Numbered from the stretch's first letter, positions 1 to 14,432 are shown. The stretch: 64,000 nucleotides of DNA from Mycteria americana (GCF_035582795.1 NC_134396.1:33523683-33587682), one strand, 5' to 3'. Translations and numbers: made by a program. The notes: generated by a model from the sequence alone, not told the origin.

Positions 1-1330
1 ACCTGGGACATTGCTCTTGAGCTTGCTGGGTGCATCTGCCAGGAGGCAACCTGCACAACTTTTAAAGGGAGCATGGTATAACCTTCCTCACAGTACATAG
101 GGAATTAACTCCAAAGTGAGAGTGGTAGGGTTTTTCTGCATGTTTTCGCGTTTGAGAAGCAAGAGGCTTATCATATATTCGGGGCAATACAGTAGTAAAA
201 CAAGGGACAAAAGGTCCTTGCTCACTGAGGTTGAGCTGCAGACCACAAGAGGGTGCATCATTTAGCTATTCAACAGGCTACAAAAAATATTCTGAACGGA
301 TTTGATGAGGTGCTTAGTGGACTGGAACACACCAAGGATATAACACATTGTAGTGATATAAATCCCAGTTTGCTACCAAAAACATATATGCAGATGGCAT
401 CCAGTCAGCACTGAGAAATAAATTAGAAGTCAGTTAAACTGGACTAGGTGGTGAGATTAGCCACTGTGAAGAATACACAGACACTGAGCGAGTGGGTTAA
501 CCCTACGATCTCCATAACGAAACCAAATTAGAGAGAGGCAGAAAGTCTTTCAAAAGCTGTGAATGTGTGAGGTTTGCATGAAATATAGGAAATTATACAA
601 AAGAGCTACCAAAATCTCCTGAGATTCCTGATTCATTTTCATCCAAGATTGGCACAGAACTGATTGCACTTAAACAAGAAAAACGCCTAAGTGTGCTGCT
701 AATCCAGTCACTCCTTTTAACAAAGCTTTACAGAGACAACCCGTGGTGCCAAGGAACATGCCCGTGATGCCAAGGCACCTGTGCTCCCAAGCCTGCTGAT
801 GTGTTTACCTGCTGCAGGCTGAAACTGCGTGATTTGTTCCTCTACACCTTTCACGGGGTATTTTGGTCCTGACAGCCCCACACAGCCTTGCCTGAGAACT
901 GCACCACAGTGGCACAAAACTTCTAAGAACCACCAGCTTTGAAAACATATTCTTAAAAAAAAAGAAAAAAAAAGCTTGTGGGGGTGAGGTGTGCTCGTCA
1001 AACCTTTGGCCTTTTCTTTCTCAGGTGGGGTCAGTGGCACTTTCAGTTCCTTTTGGGAAAGGAACAGAAGTATAATGTTCAGGGCAGGGGGGAGAGTACA
1101 GGAAAAGTGCTTGTTTAACAACGGCAGGCAGTCAAAGAAACAACAGTGCCATGAATCTATTTCTGTAAAAGCAGGTTTGCCGTGTCTTTTTCTCCATCTT
1201 TCCTCAAAGTACATTTGCTTAGGGGTGCTGACTGCCTTGCAGTTTTTTGTTTGCCTCTTTTTTTTTTTTTTTTTACTCGAGCCAAAAGAAAAAGGAAAAA
1301 AAAAACCACCACCCCACCCCACCTAAGTCC
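1..1330. other. Intergenic, no gene recognised
   Basis: Ordinary mixed-composition non-coding DNA at the left edge. An A-rich tract near 955-973 and a pyrimidine/T-rich tract near 1255-1275 followed by A- and C-rich runs are the only conspicuous patterns. The open frames here (up to about 200 codons) have low-complexity Lys/Phe runs and no family resemblance, so I do not call them genes. By human synteny the 3' end of TRPM3 would lie somewhere to the left; I see no TRPM3 exon in the window. Confidence 0.5.
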
Positions 1331-1339
1331 TTACGGTGA

Positions 1340-1990
1340 CACAAACGCTGTGGGAACTTCCTTCCGCGCCCCGCCGCTCCCGCTGCCCGCCGGGCTGTAT
1401 CTGCGCGGGCCGCGCAGCGCAGCGGGCGGGGGAAGGTCAGTCCCAGTTCAGGGGCGGGCAGGAACATTCTGTACTCGGGCTGCACGGCAGCCGCGCCGGC
1501 TGGGAAACACCGTCAACAACAGCACGATCGCGGCGGCGGCGGCAGCGTCTGAGCCGCCCGCAGCGCCGCCCGCCCGCCCGCGGCCGCGGCCACTCGCCCT
1601 CCGGCGGGCCGCACGCAGGCCTGGGCAGGTGGTCCCGCTCCGCCGAGTGCCCCGTTTTCCCACCTGCGATGTGAACACCGGGATTTTTTTCCCCTCGCTA
1701 TAAAATGGGTGGGGAAGGCCCTTTCCTTCTCCACCCCGCCCCCCGCCGAGTTTAATTCTAGCAAACGCATTTCCAAGGAAACGATGCTGCCCTTCCCACT
1801 TCCCCGTTCCCTCGCGCGCGGCTCGGCCCGGCACTGGGGGCAGAGTTCCTGCGTGTCACCAGCACCCGGACTCCGGGACTGCAATCTGGATCCGCCGCTG
1901 ACTTTGACTGGCCTCAGAGGGACCTCACAGAATGCAGGGGGAACACCTCCTCCCCCCGCGGAGCTGCGGGTTTCGCTGGAGCCGACCAAG
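1340..1990. promoter_or_regulatory. CpG island, unassigned promoter candidate
   Basis: A sharp rise in GC and CpG density, including (CGG)n and CCGCC runs near 1529-1600, inside AT-rich flanks. Such islands in vertebrates usually mark promoters. A TATA-like element (TATAAAA) lies at 1699-1705 on the plus strand. No coding exon of a known gene could be assigned to it. It may be the promoter of a non-coding RNA or a distal element. The island call comes from reading composition, not from computed values. Confidence 0.5.
1699..1705 (+). promoter_or_regulatory. TATA-box-like element in CpG island
   Basis: TATAAAA is preceded by a C-rich stretch and followed by a G-rich stretch (ATGGGTGGGGAAGG), the usual surroundings of a functional TATA box. 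If used, transcription would start about 25-30 bases downstream, near 1730. No transcript evidence is available. Confidence 0.25.
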
Positions 1991-3953
1991 CCCTGCTACC
2001 TCTGTCACGGGACAAAGGTCCCTGTGTGTTGTCAGGCCTCCTCCCAGCAGTGAAAAGTGTGACCTCCTCATCTCACAACTGTTAGCTCTTTAAAAGGATC
2101 AGCAGTAGGAACGCATACGTATTCCTGGGCTGGATGTGCCAAGAGGCGGCTGAAATGGGAGTAGTAAAGGAGGGTGTTGATTGAAGGGAAGTTTTCAGCT
2201 GTGCGTGGATGTCCTCCACTGACCTGTATATGTAAATCACAGTGATTCATTACTTCAGCAGTCACTGGATCTTGTTATGCTTTAAATATGGAAAAGTGAG
2301 ACTTGTACTATACTCTCATCATCTAATCTGGCTTTTTTTCCTGTTTCTGAAGAAATGCAGAGAACTGCAAAAGCCACAAGCATTCCACATATACAAGAGC
2401 ACTGAGGCTTATTCTTGCATAATAACCTGTAATAAAACCTGGGTATGAAAAAAGTATGAGTTCTTGAAAAAAAAAAAAAACAAAAACAAAAAAACCCAAC
2501 ACTAACAAACCCCAACTATACTCTTCTGACAGTCAGTTCCCAGTGTAAGGGGATGTAAATAAAATGAAACCAAAGGGCACCAGAGCAAAGGCTGAAAGGA
2601 AGGAAAGGCCACGAAGAAGGAATGCTGCTTGTCTTTAATAGTGGAGATAAAAATTGGAGGCTAAAGGTGCCTGATAGGGGAAGGCAGGCGGGAATCAGGA
2701 TTCCGCAGAGAGACGCAGCCCAGGCCACTGTGCCGTGGGGATCCCTGTATGGAAGCAGGCTCAGGCAGTGGCACCACGCTGCAGGCTGACAGCGCCAGGG
2801 CAAAGGGACACTTTCCAAGGTATGTGTTGAACAGTTTGTGGTACTTACTGTCTTTCCAATCTTACAGTGCCTGCATGTAAGCAGCTTCCTTGTTGGCTAG
2901 TAAATGGAGCATGCTGGCAGACAAAGTTATCTCCCGCTTTACCTTAGACTTACCAGAGTCATTGGCAGGTTAAAAAAAAGCAAACATTACTCATTCCTAG
3001 TATTTCCTTCTCTAACAAAAATACATCTCTGGCCCGAACACATTATTTCTTCATTCCTCTCCTCCAGGACTGAAATTCTGGCTCATTGGTGTGTGAGCTT
3101 CAGAAAGGGTGGAGAGAAACTTTGAAATGAATTGTGAAATTTACAGCCAAAAGAAAATATACAGAGTCCAACTGCATAGCTCAAGCATTGGCTTTCTCAT
3201 TGAGCGAACAGGCCTTGGCCATTGTTACCATTTTATTGTACATGTATTAATTTTACATTGCGCTATTTTTATAACTGCAGTGCTGGAAGCTGAAAACAAC
3301 TGGATTCCCACAGAGTCAGATAGGAGATTGTAGGGAAACTGAGAGTTTACTATTTTCTACAAAACCGTGCAGAATTTTTGCATAACCTCCAGTACAATTC
3401 CTTCCATTTTTTTGTATGTTTGTTCCATGTTTCATCTGATATCATTATTTATTTTAAACTGTCACCCCTTTTCCCCCTCACTGACTGTCATCCATCTCCA
3501 CCAATTTCTGCAAATATACAAACAGACTTTGATCATTTTAAGATGGAAAAATATTCCTCCTCAACTCATCCGTGCTTCCCTCCTTAACTGAATGAATTAA
3601 AGTCTCTATGCATATTGCCAATGCATTAGGATCCAATTATTCATAATTAATCTCTAGGTGTAACTAGGTTTTTATTTCAGCTTCAAAGGAATTATTTCAC
3701 AAGGCTTTTTTCTGTATCTTTTATTTTTCATAGTTAATATGCTGCCCAAATTTTACAGACTGTGGTGAAATATAAGGAAGGTGTTCTAAACATTTATGTA
3801 TTGGCAAAAAAAAATGTGGTGAACATGAAAGACAAGCACCTACTCTTAAAATGCTTTGAATTGTCGCTTTCACATAAGATAATTTTAGAGTTCAATACTT
3901 ACTATATAGAGAGTTCAATTACTATAGTAAACCTCCTACATCATGTCTGTGTC

Positions 3954-3976
3954 CACACACAACACACGCACACACA
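3954..3976. repeat. (CA)n microsatellite, imperfect
   Basis: A run of CACA units interrupted by AACA and GCA. Confidence 0.7.
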
Positions 3977-6428
3977 TGTATTTTCCATGAACCTGCACAG
4001 TGGCTAGAATAGCTTTGGCAGTGCTGCAAACAGAAAAGAAATTTATGGCTTACAGAAGATCAACAAGGTCTCTTAATCCACATTAATTTTTCAGCCAGAA
4101 ATATCACTATTTAAAACTCAACAGGAAGCAGCCTATACCTATCAGGGAAGATTTTGTGAGTCTCTGTGTTTCATCACCTTCATTTTCTAATTCTGGCTCT
4201 TAATTCCAATGGTTCCCAAGACTTTTGATATGCTGCATACTCTACTGTAGTTTCCTTAAGTCCTAATGCTGAGCTTTGAAGGCACAGGCAAGCTGTTTCG
4301 TATTTGGCTCTTACCCCGAAATGCAGCTGAAACACTTTGCCAGCCTAGAAACTGCAAGGCTAATATATATGTGTAGCTAAACAATGCTATTAACAAAGGG
4401 GGAGGTGATGATAGCACAGCATAGTAAATGAAAGGGGGTGTACGAGGCTGAATCACAGAGAATGCTGAAAGTGAGCAAGGGTGTTTGAACTTGTTGTGGC
4501 TTGAAACAGCAAATTGGTGGAGAAACTCAAGAACCAACTGAATTGTTCAGAAGTATGCTTGCACTATCACACGTTGCGTGGACTGGGGCTGGAGATAAAG
4601 GGGGAAGAAAGGAAAAAAATGTGGTGGTTGCCCACAAAGCAACATAAGGACTTGTGTCAAAGCATTAGCAATAAAAGCAAATGTTGAGGTTGGAGAATAC
4701 CCATTCCTTTCCTCTAAGAGGTGAGGCCAAACATTTCAACTTGCCTTTCATCCAGCAAAAGGGAACAGGGAGAATACCTGCTTCTCAAGCATTTTAACTT
4801 ATGTGTGTCATTTCCAGTCTTCCATCCATAACACTTTGGTTAAACAATTTATTCTTAAAGAGTTTCCTTTCCTGATGGTGGGGTATAGTCCTCCATTTTC
4901 CCTATGCTCATGGCTGAGCTGCCAGACATGAGATCTCTTCTTTTGGCAGTCTGTTACTATAGAGACAAAGTAAAAGAAGTATATACATCCCTCATGTCAC
5001 CGTGCTAGCAAACACCCCCTGGTGCCAACAGCAAAGGAAAGATATAGCTGTTTTTCTCCCCAGCATAGATATACGTGTTTATAGCAGGTACTCCAAAAGA
5101 AGAACATTCTTTCGCAATCTGCATTTTCCAACGGGACTAGATGCAGTTGCAATGGTGAAGAGGGAGGCCGTGCAATGGTACAGCCTTTAAAGATGGAAAT
5201 CAGTCAAGTCTAAATGGTGGAGAGGACTGTAGAGATGCACAAATACTGTCTGGCAGCACAAGAATGTGTGCTGTACTACTCAGTGCTAATAAGGGGGCCG
5301 AGTTAAGTTGGAAGTCCCCTTAAAACCGTGGTTTGGCCGATTCTTTCACTCACGACATCTGTGCTGAGCTATAAAGTGTTAATAAGCAGTTTCCTGAGAT
5401 CCTTTAGCCCTCTCTGTCAGTAAATCCGCCCTCTCACCCGCTATTCAGGTTTTTTCCCAATTATGAACTAATGCTCTCTCAGGACAACTACTTCTCTTCC
5501 TCTGGTTTTCACTCTCTAAGGACACTTTCCTCTTGGAATACGAACATTGAGGAATAAGTCTTGAGCAATTTCTGTAAGTTATTGTGATTCTTTTTTGCTT
5601 TAATATTCATACTGCAGACAGGAAGCAAATATCTGACAAGCTTCCCACAGTGGGGTCAGTAGGCATGTCCAAATACTAATCCACTCTGATACTGTCAAGA
5701 GCAATGACTTACTACAGGGGTGAGACTACCACCTCTCAGCAAACCCACGGCCCTTGGTGGCACTGAGTGGCAGAGGAAAGTTCGTCTTGATTTCTCTGTG
5801 AATGATTGAACAGCCCCAAGTCACCACGCTTTTGTATTAAATCAGAACAGGGGTCAACAGGCTTTTCTCTCCCAGTGCCATAGAGTAAAAGGTCTAAATA
5901 AGAGAGGACAGGGAAATAAAGTGTCCATCTTAGTGTCAACTCAGATTAAGAGAGAATGATAGAGCACAGTTTAGCTGCCCACATAAAATCATATTCACTG
6001 CAACTTGCACTTCTTATATCCTAGTAAGAAATTACAGAAAGACCAATTACACCAAAGGAATATGATGCAGAGTACAACGCATGCTCAGAGACACATTTCA
6101 GTTTCCCTTCTCCTCTACGTTTATTTATTTTTGTGGACAATAGAGATACCCTGGCCTAGTAACTACTCTTGCTCAGCAATTGCCTTCATCCTTGAAAGCT
6201 GTAGGAATTTGTTCATCCACGTGCTAAAAACATGGTAGCAATTAGCTTTGATTTCTTCTCTTTTGTTTTAAGGAGATTCTTTCCTAGCATGTGCCAGCCA
6301 CAGGAATAAAAGTAAGCACATGAATGCTGCCACAGCAGCTATGAACTCCCCTTGCTGTTTTGCGATGACTGTGTCAGAACGGTTTGCAGTCAAAGCTTTA
6401 TGAATGGTGGAGTGTGGAGGCATGCACA

Positions 6429-6470
6429 CCTACACACACGTGTGTGCTTGTGTGTGTGTCTGTGTACACA
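6429..6470. repeat. (CA)n/(TG)n microsatellite block
   Basis: A short CA run switches to a TG run at about 6439. The junction forms a small self-complementary ACACACGTGTGT core, followed by an interrupted TG repeat to about 6466. Confidence 0.75.
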
Positions 6471-9134
6471 TGCAGAAATATGATAGGCAGGTCAGAAATA
6501 TTAAGCTGTTTTTAACCCTTCTGTTAGCACCATCTAGTCTAAATGCATGGCATTCCCACTTCCTCACCTTTCCTGGGGCTATGTCTGCCCCAGGAGAAAG
6601 AAAATGGCAATTACCAATCTTCTTCCTGTATGTTATAGAGCACACAGAGAAATATTATATATACTCTTCTTTTTTTTTTTTCTTTTTGGTAGGTATTGTG
6701 AAGACTAATCAGAAATATTCACACAAATCAAATTCCTTTTGTAGTTTTCACACAAGTCTAATTGCTTCGGATTTTGCTAACTAGCTAGATTCCATAACCT
6801 TGCAATATTTCCTAGCCATCATGTTGAAAGGTTTTTCCTCAGTAAGATGCCATAGATGCCTCATGCATATAGACATAAATTAGACACAAGTTTAAAATCC
6901 ATGGGCATTAAGATTTACTAAAGGAGTACAATATTCTGGTCATACAGAAGAAAAGAATTAAATAATTTAGTTGAGAAGCAAAATAGAATTATTTTAATAT
7001 AGGAGACAGCTCTAAATCTTTTGATGAGGCACGCTATGTTCGGTCTGCTTGGGCAGACAGGAAGCTTATCAGCTACACTGCCTGCAGGTACCCAGACTGT
7101 TATCAATAAAACTTTAGTGGTTTTGGTTGGGAGGTGGTAGTGGGAGAAGTACCTTGTAATTAAGCTTTTTTTTTTTTTCTCTTAGGTTTCAGCAACATGT
7201 ATGCCAAATGCAGCACTTCCTGCACAACTGAAAGCAAAATGGGTTAAGAGTATATGAGATTTTTAGGCTGTTACGTATTAAAAACAAACTCTACAAACAA
7301 ACAGTTATGTGAAAAGTTTATATATTTTACAAACATAGTAACCATATACAAATAGCCAAAATACTTGGTGGCTTAGGTCTCAGGTCACAACCACTTTATC
7401 TCACATATCTGTAATATAATCAAGCCTATTGTTTATCATTTCCAGCCCTGTTGAATAAGCAGTAAGAGAGAACAGGGTTTCTCTTCATCAGCCAAAATCC
7501 ACACTTTAGCTGTGGATGAAACAAAGATAATTAGTTTTTATTTTATTTTTCAAATATAAATCCTTTGCTAGGGCAGAGCAACACTTTTAAACAGTTGTAA
7601 CACTTATTTGTTTGACAGTAACAAATGGCAGTTTATAGTCGTAGCTGTCTGCACAAAGCTTCATGCATATCAAGCACCCCAGTCTTCTCCAGCAGTAATG
7701 AAGACTCATTGTTGCTGGTACTGGTTTCACAGTCCCATCAAGAGCTTCATTATTAGGCTGCTGGCTTAAAACGGAGTGGTAGAATGAAGCAGGATGGATG
7801 TACACACACCAGGCTGTAGGCCCAGAAAACATGGGGAGGGGGGAAAGAGCATCAGAAAGTTGGGAGTTAAAAAGTAGCTGTCTCACCTACCAAAGGCAGC
7901 CCAGCAGTGCTGCAGAACCAGCCCTGTGCACACATCAGGACAGGGAAGTGTTAAAACAACTTGAGCATTAAAAACAGGTACGTACGTGTTTTTAATAAAA
8001 AGCATTGTCTAGCAATACCTGTTTAACCAGATCTCATCAGCTGAGTCATGATGGGTCTGACCAGTAGTCGGACAAAAGAATTCCAGAGAATAAGGAGCCA
8101 CTTCAGAAAAATAACTTAAATAATTCAAAAGGTAGCATTGTTCCACATTGGTCAGAATGAAACCAGCGGGAATTAGAAATTATGGAGTTAGGAAATTCTG
8201 TTCAGCTCTCATTGCAGAGAAACATCTTGTCCATATGAGGTAGCTAAAAAGTTGCCATTGTAGTTTTCAGAAAGAAAGACTGGAAGTTGAAATCTCCTGT
8301 TCAAATTCCAACATAAATAATTACACTCTGGATATGTTTCTGCAGCTGCATAAAAAGCATTCCTCAGTTCTTGCCCTACATTTTTGTGCTGTTTGAGAAT
8401 TGACTTTTCTTCATTCCTATGAGGAAGTGGTTCCTTTCAGCGAAGGATGAAATGATGATTCCCTGCCTTGCTCTTCAAATATTTGGAGATTCCTCAGGAG
8501 GGCACAATGCAGAATGAATATTGTGATCATCTGCTGACTCTCTTGGCAGTCCAAGATGAAGTTACACAGTCTTAAGTATCTATTTACCTGGGTTGCCTCT
8601 CAGAGACCCAGCAGATGCTGGACTGTAAGTATCTTTATTTTCTACATGCAAATTGCAAATAGCTTTGGGTCAGGGATACAACACATACTGCAGGATTTTT
8701 TGGCACCATCTGTATAAAATAAGTTGGCAGTGCATACTCAAGCCCTATTAGCCACTAGGCAAACTCCTAAAAAAGTAACTTAGAAACTGAAGAAGTTCAC
8801 AGCCTGCTGACACTCTGAGGTACTGTACCTTTTCAAAAAGAGAATCGATACTAAATTGCTGTATTAGTTTTTAAGGTTCCATTAATTGCTTATTTTGATA
8901 GGTCAGTTGGCATTGGTCACTGAAACAAAATGTTTCAAAAATACATTAATTTATGATCATTATGTGCCTGACCAACCTCTTTCAAAAAGTGTAAGGCTTC
9001 ATCTTTCTTATTGATTACAAGCAGAATGCCCTAGTGACTAACTGAATACTCAAGGGATTAAGTTTGAGACCTGCATGTAAACCCTGGTTTACATTTGTCC
9101 TAGGATATTTTTTCACTATATGCTGTTTTTTAAA

Positions 9135-9153
9135 AACAACAACAACAACAACA
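9135..9153. repeat. (AAC)n microsatellite
   Basis: About six AAC units following a T-rich stretch. Confidence 0.75.
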
Positions 9154-12100
9154 AACCCAAGAGTGTTATTTATTGTTTGTATCACCTAAAAATAAATTGT
9201 ACTGCATGTCTGTTGTGCAACACTGAAAAAAGGCTGATAATGTGAGTGAGGTACTCGGCATGCTAAGTTTATACTAAGTATTGTGCTGTGTTTTTACAAA
9301 GCTACAAATCATTCTGGACAGCAGAGGAAACACCAGCCACACACAGAACTTAGTAGGACAAACAACCCAAATCCATGGAAAGATACCAAGTGATCGACAG
9401 ACATCGTGACCACAGAAAAGCTGCTCAGAGATGTATATGCCAGCTTTTAAGGTAATTCTTGAGTGAGCTGTTCCCACAGGGAGGACATAAACTGCTGCTC
9501 GGAGGCTGTGCATTCCTGCATGCCGAAAGAAGCTGGAGGGCACTGTATGTGTGATTTAGATCACCACTACGATAATCCAGATAAGGCAGGTAGTGTTCGC
9601 GATTGCTCCAGTATTCACCACTCACGGGAAGAGAAATATTGGCTTGAACTGGTATGATACTTTATCAGAGTGTTTCCACTGCTTTTACATTCTGGGAGGA
9701 CAGATTACTCCACAATGAAATAATATTAGTTATTAAATGTGGCGATCACTTCAAAACTATCTGAGAACAAAGGTTAAATGATGACTAAAAGGATTTTTTA
9801 AAAATCATCGTTATGAGAACAGTGGATTGCGATCCCCAAAAGCCCAAGGTTTGTATCTCAAAAGAGTAAGTACTACAAAGTGAATATACTATAGGATCTG
9901 TACACAAACTTCTCAACGGCAACTGTGTGCACTCTCAGGGTCTCTAACAACTGGTCAAGTTAAAATGCAATTTACATTTGTTGGAAAGAGTGAACTTTTT
10001 TATATTCACTCTGATCTCAATACCTATTCCATAAAGTGCATTTATTTTATAAGCTAAGAGGGGAAGAAGATAATTAGGGAAATTCCAACTAGTACCTTCA
10101 GCAACCTGAGAAGCAGATAAAATTAGCTCTCAGATTGTGTCCTTACTGGCACCTGCTGAGCATTATTGCTCTCTGTGGACCTTCTCTGGTACAGCAAATT
10201 GAAAGTCAGCAAACCCTTATACGTAAAAAAGGAAGAAAAGTATTTGTGTTGGTCTTTTTTACACGTACAGTAAAAAAGATGGGAATTACAAGTTCCTGCT
10301 CATTTTTTTTTGCTCTTCAGAAATAGTGGCTGTAGTAGAACAACATAGGCAGTGAAATCAACAGCTGTGATTCTTAACAAGCACAGAGAGTAGGCTTCTC
10401 AAAATGGTATGTACATGTAAATCTACCTAAATGCACATTTAATCACTTTTCCTGCCTTTCATAGCTGGGTGACTCCTGGGAAGAAAAATCAAGATGTATT
10501 CATTTCTGCAGAAATACCAGAACTTCTTTTGTTATCATGTAATAGCCAGTGCTGCTTTAGGAGAAATAGAGTAGTAAATATTTACTTGCTTGATGAAATG
10601 AGCGCTGAAATTCTCAAAACAGCTGCTGGTGTAAACATCAACAGGTAAATTGCATTTCCATTCACATTCTCACACAAAATATGGCACGATGGATATTAAG
10701 AGGAACGGCATGGTCATTTAATGTTATTTCTGTGGGTAAATGTCTACTGAAGATGACCTTTATTATTTGATCTTGTATTGAATTCTAAGCAGGACAAGTT
10801 GTGGATCTGAACAAAGCTCGTGGCAGATTCAGCATCGTGGGCAATAAGCTCCTTGTACGTGTAACTACTGGGTGAAGCAAACAACCATTGCATACCATGA
10901 AGTACCACTTGCTATATGCAGATGACTACTTAATTACCAAGCTAGGTCATTTCAATTAATATTTATGAAGAACTTCATGTACAATGCTGGCAGCAGCCAA
11001 GTGCTAATTTTATTATAATTCTGTTCTTGCAAACAGTGGAAGCATACTTAAATGTCTTTGGGCTTTAGGATGCTGGAATCCAAACTAGACAGGCAAAATA
11101 CATGTTTGCAATACAGGTCATTAGAAAAGTGTTGATATTTTCGATTTGTGTTACCGCTTCTGGCTGGTGTGACATGTCCAGGAACATGCTAAATACAACT
11201 GAACTTACTGAAACTGAACTTACAGAAATTATTCACATACATTTGTGAGGGGAGGTTCTCAGCCAGAGTAAAACTGGAACATAAAAAGGAGAGATTTCCA
11301 GGTTCTGCCAAGTCAGGGAGCTTCATGGCAGTAGACAAAATTAAGAAAGCCTAAACAATATACTTGTTCTCTCTCTCTACCCAACTCCTTCAAACAATAA
11401 GAAAGGATATTTCATACTAGTTTTGTATTTGCAGCAGCTATAGTTGCTCCTTAAACAGTATTAGTGAGAAAATAATAACTTTTTCAGAGAAAGTTGGTTT
11501 AGAAGACAAAGCTAGCCATGGTGCTCAAGTACTGTCTGATTAGTCCTGCAAAGTTCCCTTGCAGCTGTCTTGTTAAGTTGCTTCACTCGAAAACTAAACC
11601 TCTGCAGCTGTTACACAAAGTTAAACTCTTTGGTTTCAAACGTCAGCACCATTATTTGTACAGTCTAAGGCCACCAGGAACTTGGTGTTTTGACCAATAC
11701 AGTCTTTCCAAGATTTGGAAAGTCTCTTTGCCAATTACTTTGCCAATTACTGAGGCAATGGTGAGGCATCGTGCTATGTATACGACAATATCTAAGTGCT
11801 TTTCATGGACATGTGGGGGTCAGAGCCCAGAGGCTGGCACTTGAGGTTCCATGCTCGGTGGGGGAGAGGGGCTGGATAACTTAGGCTATGCTATGCAACC
11901 TTGCTCAAGCACTGCCGTGCTCCAAACTAGAAGTTATGCAGCCAAGTCAGCACAGTGAGCACGACCTAATATCCTCTTTACCCCAGCAGGACTGATCAGC
12001 TTTAATTTAGCACTGCGTTAACTGCCCACACTGGAGCTGACTTGCAATCAGCTATCTCGGAAGGAAGGGCAGAGCGTGCTTCTGTCTGCCCTACGATGGC

Positions 12101-13736
12101 AGCCTGGGAAAGGCTTTCAGAACGAGTGCACTGAGTAGCAGGACATTTTGAGCAGAAAGAAAATACTAAGGATGAACTATTACCTTTAGCCACACTCTTC
12201 TCTGGAAATTAGGAGTCTTATTCAGTCAAGCCAGAGGAGACTTCCCCCAGCTCGCAGTCTCCAGCCTTGGACCCCAGCCCTGGTGTGCTCTGAGGCTGCG
12301 GCTGTCCCCAGGAGATCAGTGCTTAGAGAGAACTGGAGTTTCCTATTTCCTAAGGGGATTCACACCCACAGCTCTCACCTTGCAGCCAAGCACTCAGGCT
12401 GTTGGGCTGTTCCGGAGAAGGTGGTCACCACCCTTCTTTTTAAAACCATTTGACTTTGAATGAGAGAATGAACGTCTTCCTTAGGATACTTGGGTGGAAC
12501 AGGGTGAGATCTGAATCCCAGGCTCCGCTCTAAGGGCTCCTTAGCGTTTTGCAATCAAACGTAAAGATATCACAAAGCCTCTGAGCTGCTTTGAAGCTTG
12601 TTTGAAGCAGCTTCTTAAACTCTTCCCCAGGCCACTGCTACAGACAGCACGATGGGCCTGACAGGCTTGCTACAGCTGCCTTGATGTACTTAGCAGGGGC
12701 TGAAATATGGGCAAATTTACAAACCGAATTATTATTTATATGAAGACCTAATTGTCTGAGAGCACGCACTGGAGCTGAATATCAGGGAAATTTAAGAGAA
12801 GTTAGGAGTTTAAGCTCTTTTAGCATTAAGAGTCAGCTGTGGAGCAGGTCTTTGCGATTTTGAATTTGTGTAGAGTTTATGCACCCGTATGCTGCTCTAG
12901 GCTTCTAAAAGCTCCTCTGGCTCTCTCACAAAACAATAAAAATCAAGTTAGCTAAAGCTGATTTGCCACAGACTTTAGCTTAAGCTGATTTCAGTGCAAG
13001 ACTGACTAGAAGAGATTTTACCTAAACTCAGTAGAAGCTAACATTAAAGCGGGGGCATAGAAAAGGAGCGACAGTGAAAGTCAATGGTTTATTCTTATAC
13101 ACAAAAGCATTTTTTAAGTATAAACAAACAATCCAGTATTTTCTTCAATTTAGGGCTATAATAGCGTTTTTCACATTCTGGGGTAAATGTGACAGTTAAG
13201 ATAATCTTAATGAGTAAGACAGTGTTCTTAACTGATTATTACTAAACAAAGCTTGTGCTGGTGCAACCAGACCGCAAAAGAGGATCTCCTATCATATGGT
13301 TTAGGTACATCTTCCCAAGACAAAACTTTCTTTAATGGGCATATCTTCTTTTAGAAAAATAAAGGGACTAGGATGGTGGGTTTAAGGCCAGAGAAGCCTT
13401 TCTAGTCTCTCTTTTGTCTTTAGAGATGATTTATGATAATGTGGCACATACGTGCAAGCACAGGCATATTCAAGCACAGTACAATTCATATTGTACAAAG
13501 GCTGTGTAGTAAGTGAATCCTAAAAGCTGAAAAAGCATTAGCGGCATGAGCTGTAGAACCCAGAAGACCCCTTCACCAGTACCAGTAAACACAGGAGAAC
13601 CAATATGAGGATATTACTCAGCAGTACCCTAAATTATGAAAGGAAGTTAGTATGTTTAAACCCTTTGCTTTTTCTATCACATATTCCCAAACATTGAGTC
13701 TGAACCTGCACTGACTGACCCATCCAGCTATCAGAT

Positions 13737-14432
13737 AACAGAACCAGAGACTGGTTGAGGTTGGAAGGGACCTCTGGAGGTCATCTGGTCCAACCCCCCT
13801 GCTCAAGCAGGGCCAGCTACAGCCAGTTGCCCAGGACCATGCCCAGAAAGCTTCTGAGTATCTCCAAGGATGGAGACTCCACAACCTCCCTGGGCAACCC
13901 GTGCCAGCGCTCAGTCACCCTCACAGTGAGAACGTGTTTCCTGATGTCCAGAGGGAACCTCCTGGGTTCCAGTTTGTGCCCATTGCCTCTTGTTCTGCCA
14001 CTGGGCACCACTGGAAGGAGCCTGGCTCTGTCCTCTGTGCACCCTCCCTTCAGGTGTGGGCACACATTAGTGAGATCCCCCTGAGCCTTCTCTTCTCCAG
14101 GCTGAGCAGTCCCAGCTCTGCCAGCCTTTCCTCACAGGAGAGACGCTCCAGCCCCTTCATCATCTCTGTGGCCCTTTGCTGGGCTTGCTCCAGTATGTCC
14201 ATGTCCCTCTTGTGCTGGGGAGCCCAGAACTGGACCCAGCACTCCAGGTGTGGCCTCCCCAGTGCTGAGGGGAGGGGAAGGCTCCCCTCCCTCCACCTGC
14301 TGGCAACGCTCCTGCAGCCCAGGATACCGTTATGCTTCTTTGCTGCAAGGGCACGCTGCTGGCTCGTGTTCGACTTGGTGTGCACCAGGACCCCCAGCCT
14401 TTTACTGCAAAGCTGCTTTCCAGATACTTGTC
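13737..14432 (-). mobile_element. CR1 LINE fragment (3' end, 5'-truncated)
   Basis: The plus strand reads the complement of an avian CR1 non-LTR retrotransposon, so the element lies on the minus strand with its 3' end at the low coordinate. The hallmark 3' sequence reads GGTTGGAAGGGACCTCTGG at 13760-13778, followed by the GTCCAACCCCC motif. Minus-strand frames at about 14050-14517 and 13817-14065 encode the end of the CR1 reverse-transcriptase ORF. Recognisable pieces are [17 protein letters not shown] and RLAELGLLSLEKRRLRG, then LPREVVESPSLE in a different frame, so the ORF is broken by at least one frameshift. The element is typically 5'-truncated and is dead. The high-coordinate edge is approximate. 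Confidence 0.93.

Larger units (their letters stand above)
1991..13736. other. Gene-free intergenic stretch
   Basis: About 11.7 kb of AT-leaning sequence with no exon or RNA gene that I can recognise. It holds only simple-sequence patches: an A-rich tract (2467-2496), CA repeats (3954-3976), a CA/TG block (6429-6470) and an AAC repeat (9135-9153). The open frames are short (under about 130 codons) and have no recognisable domains. Confidence 0.5.

Noticed and set aside
717-1322. 201-codon minus-strand open frame
   Set aside because: Starts and ends in low-complexity Lys/Phe sequence created by homopolymer runs; no recognisable family and overlaps the island edge.
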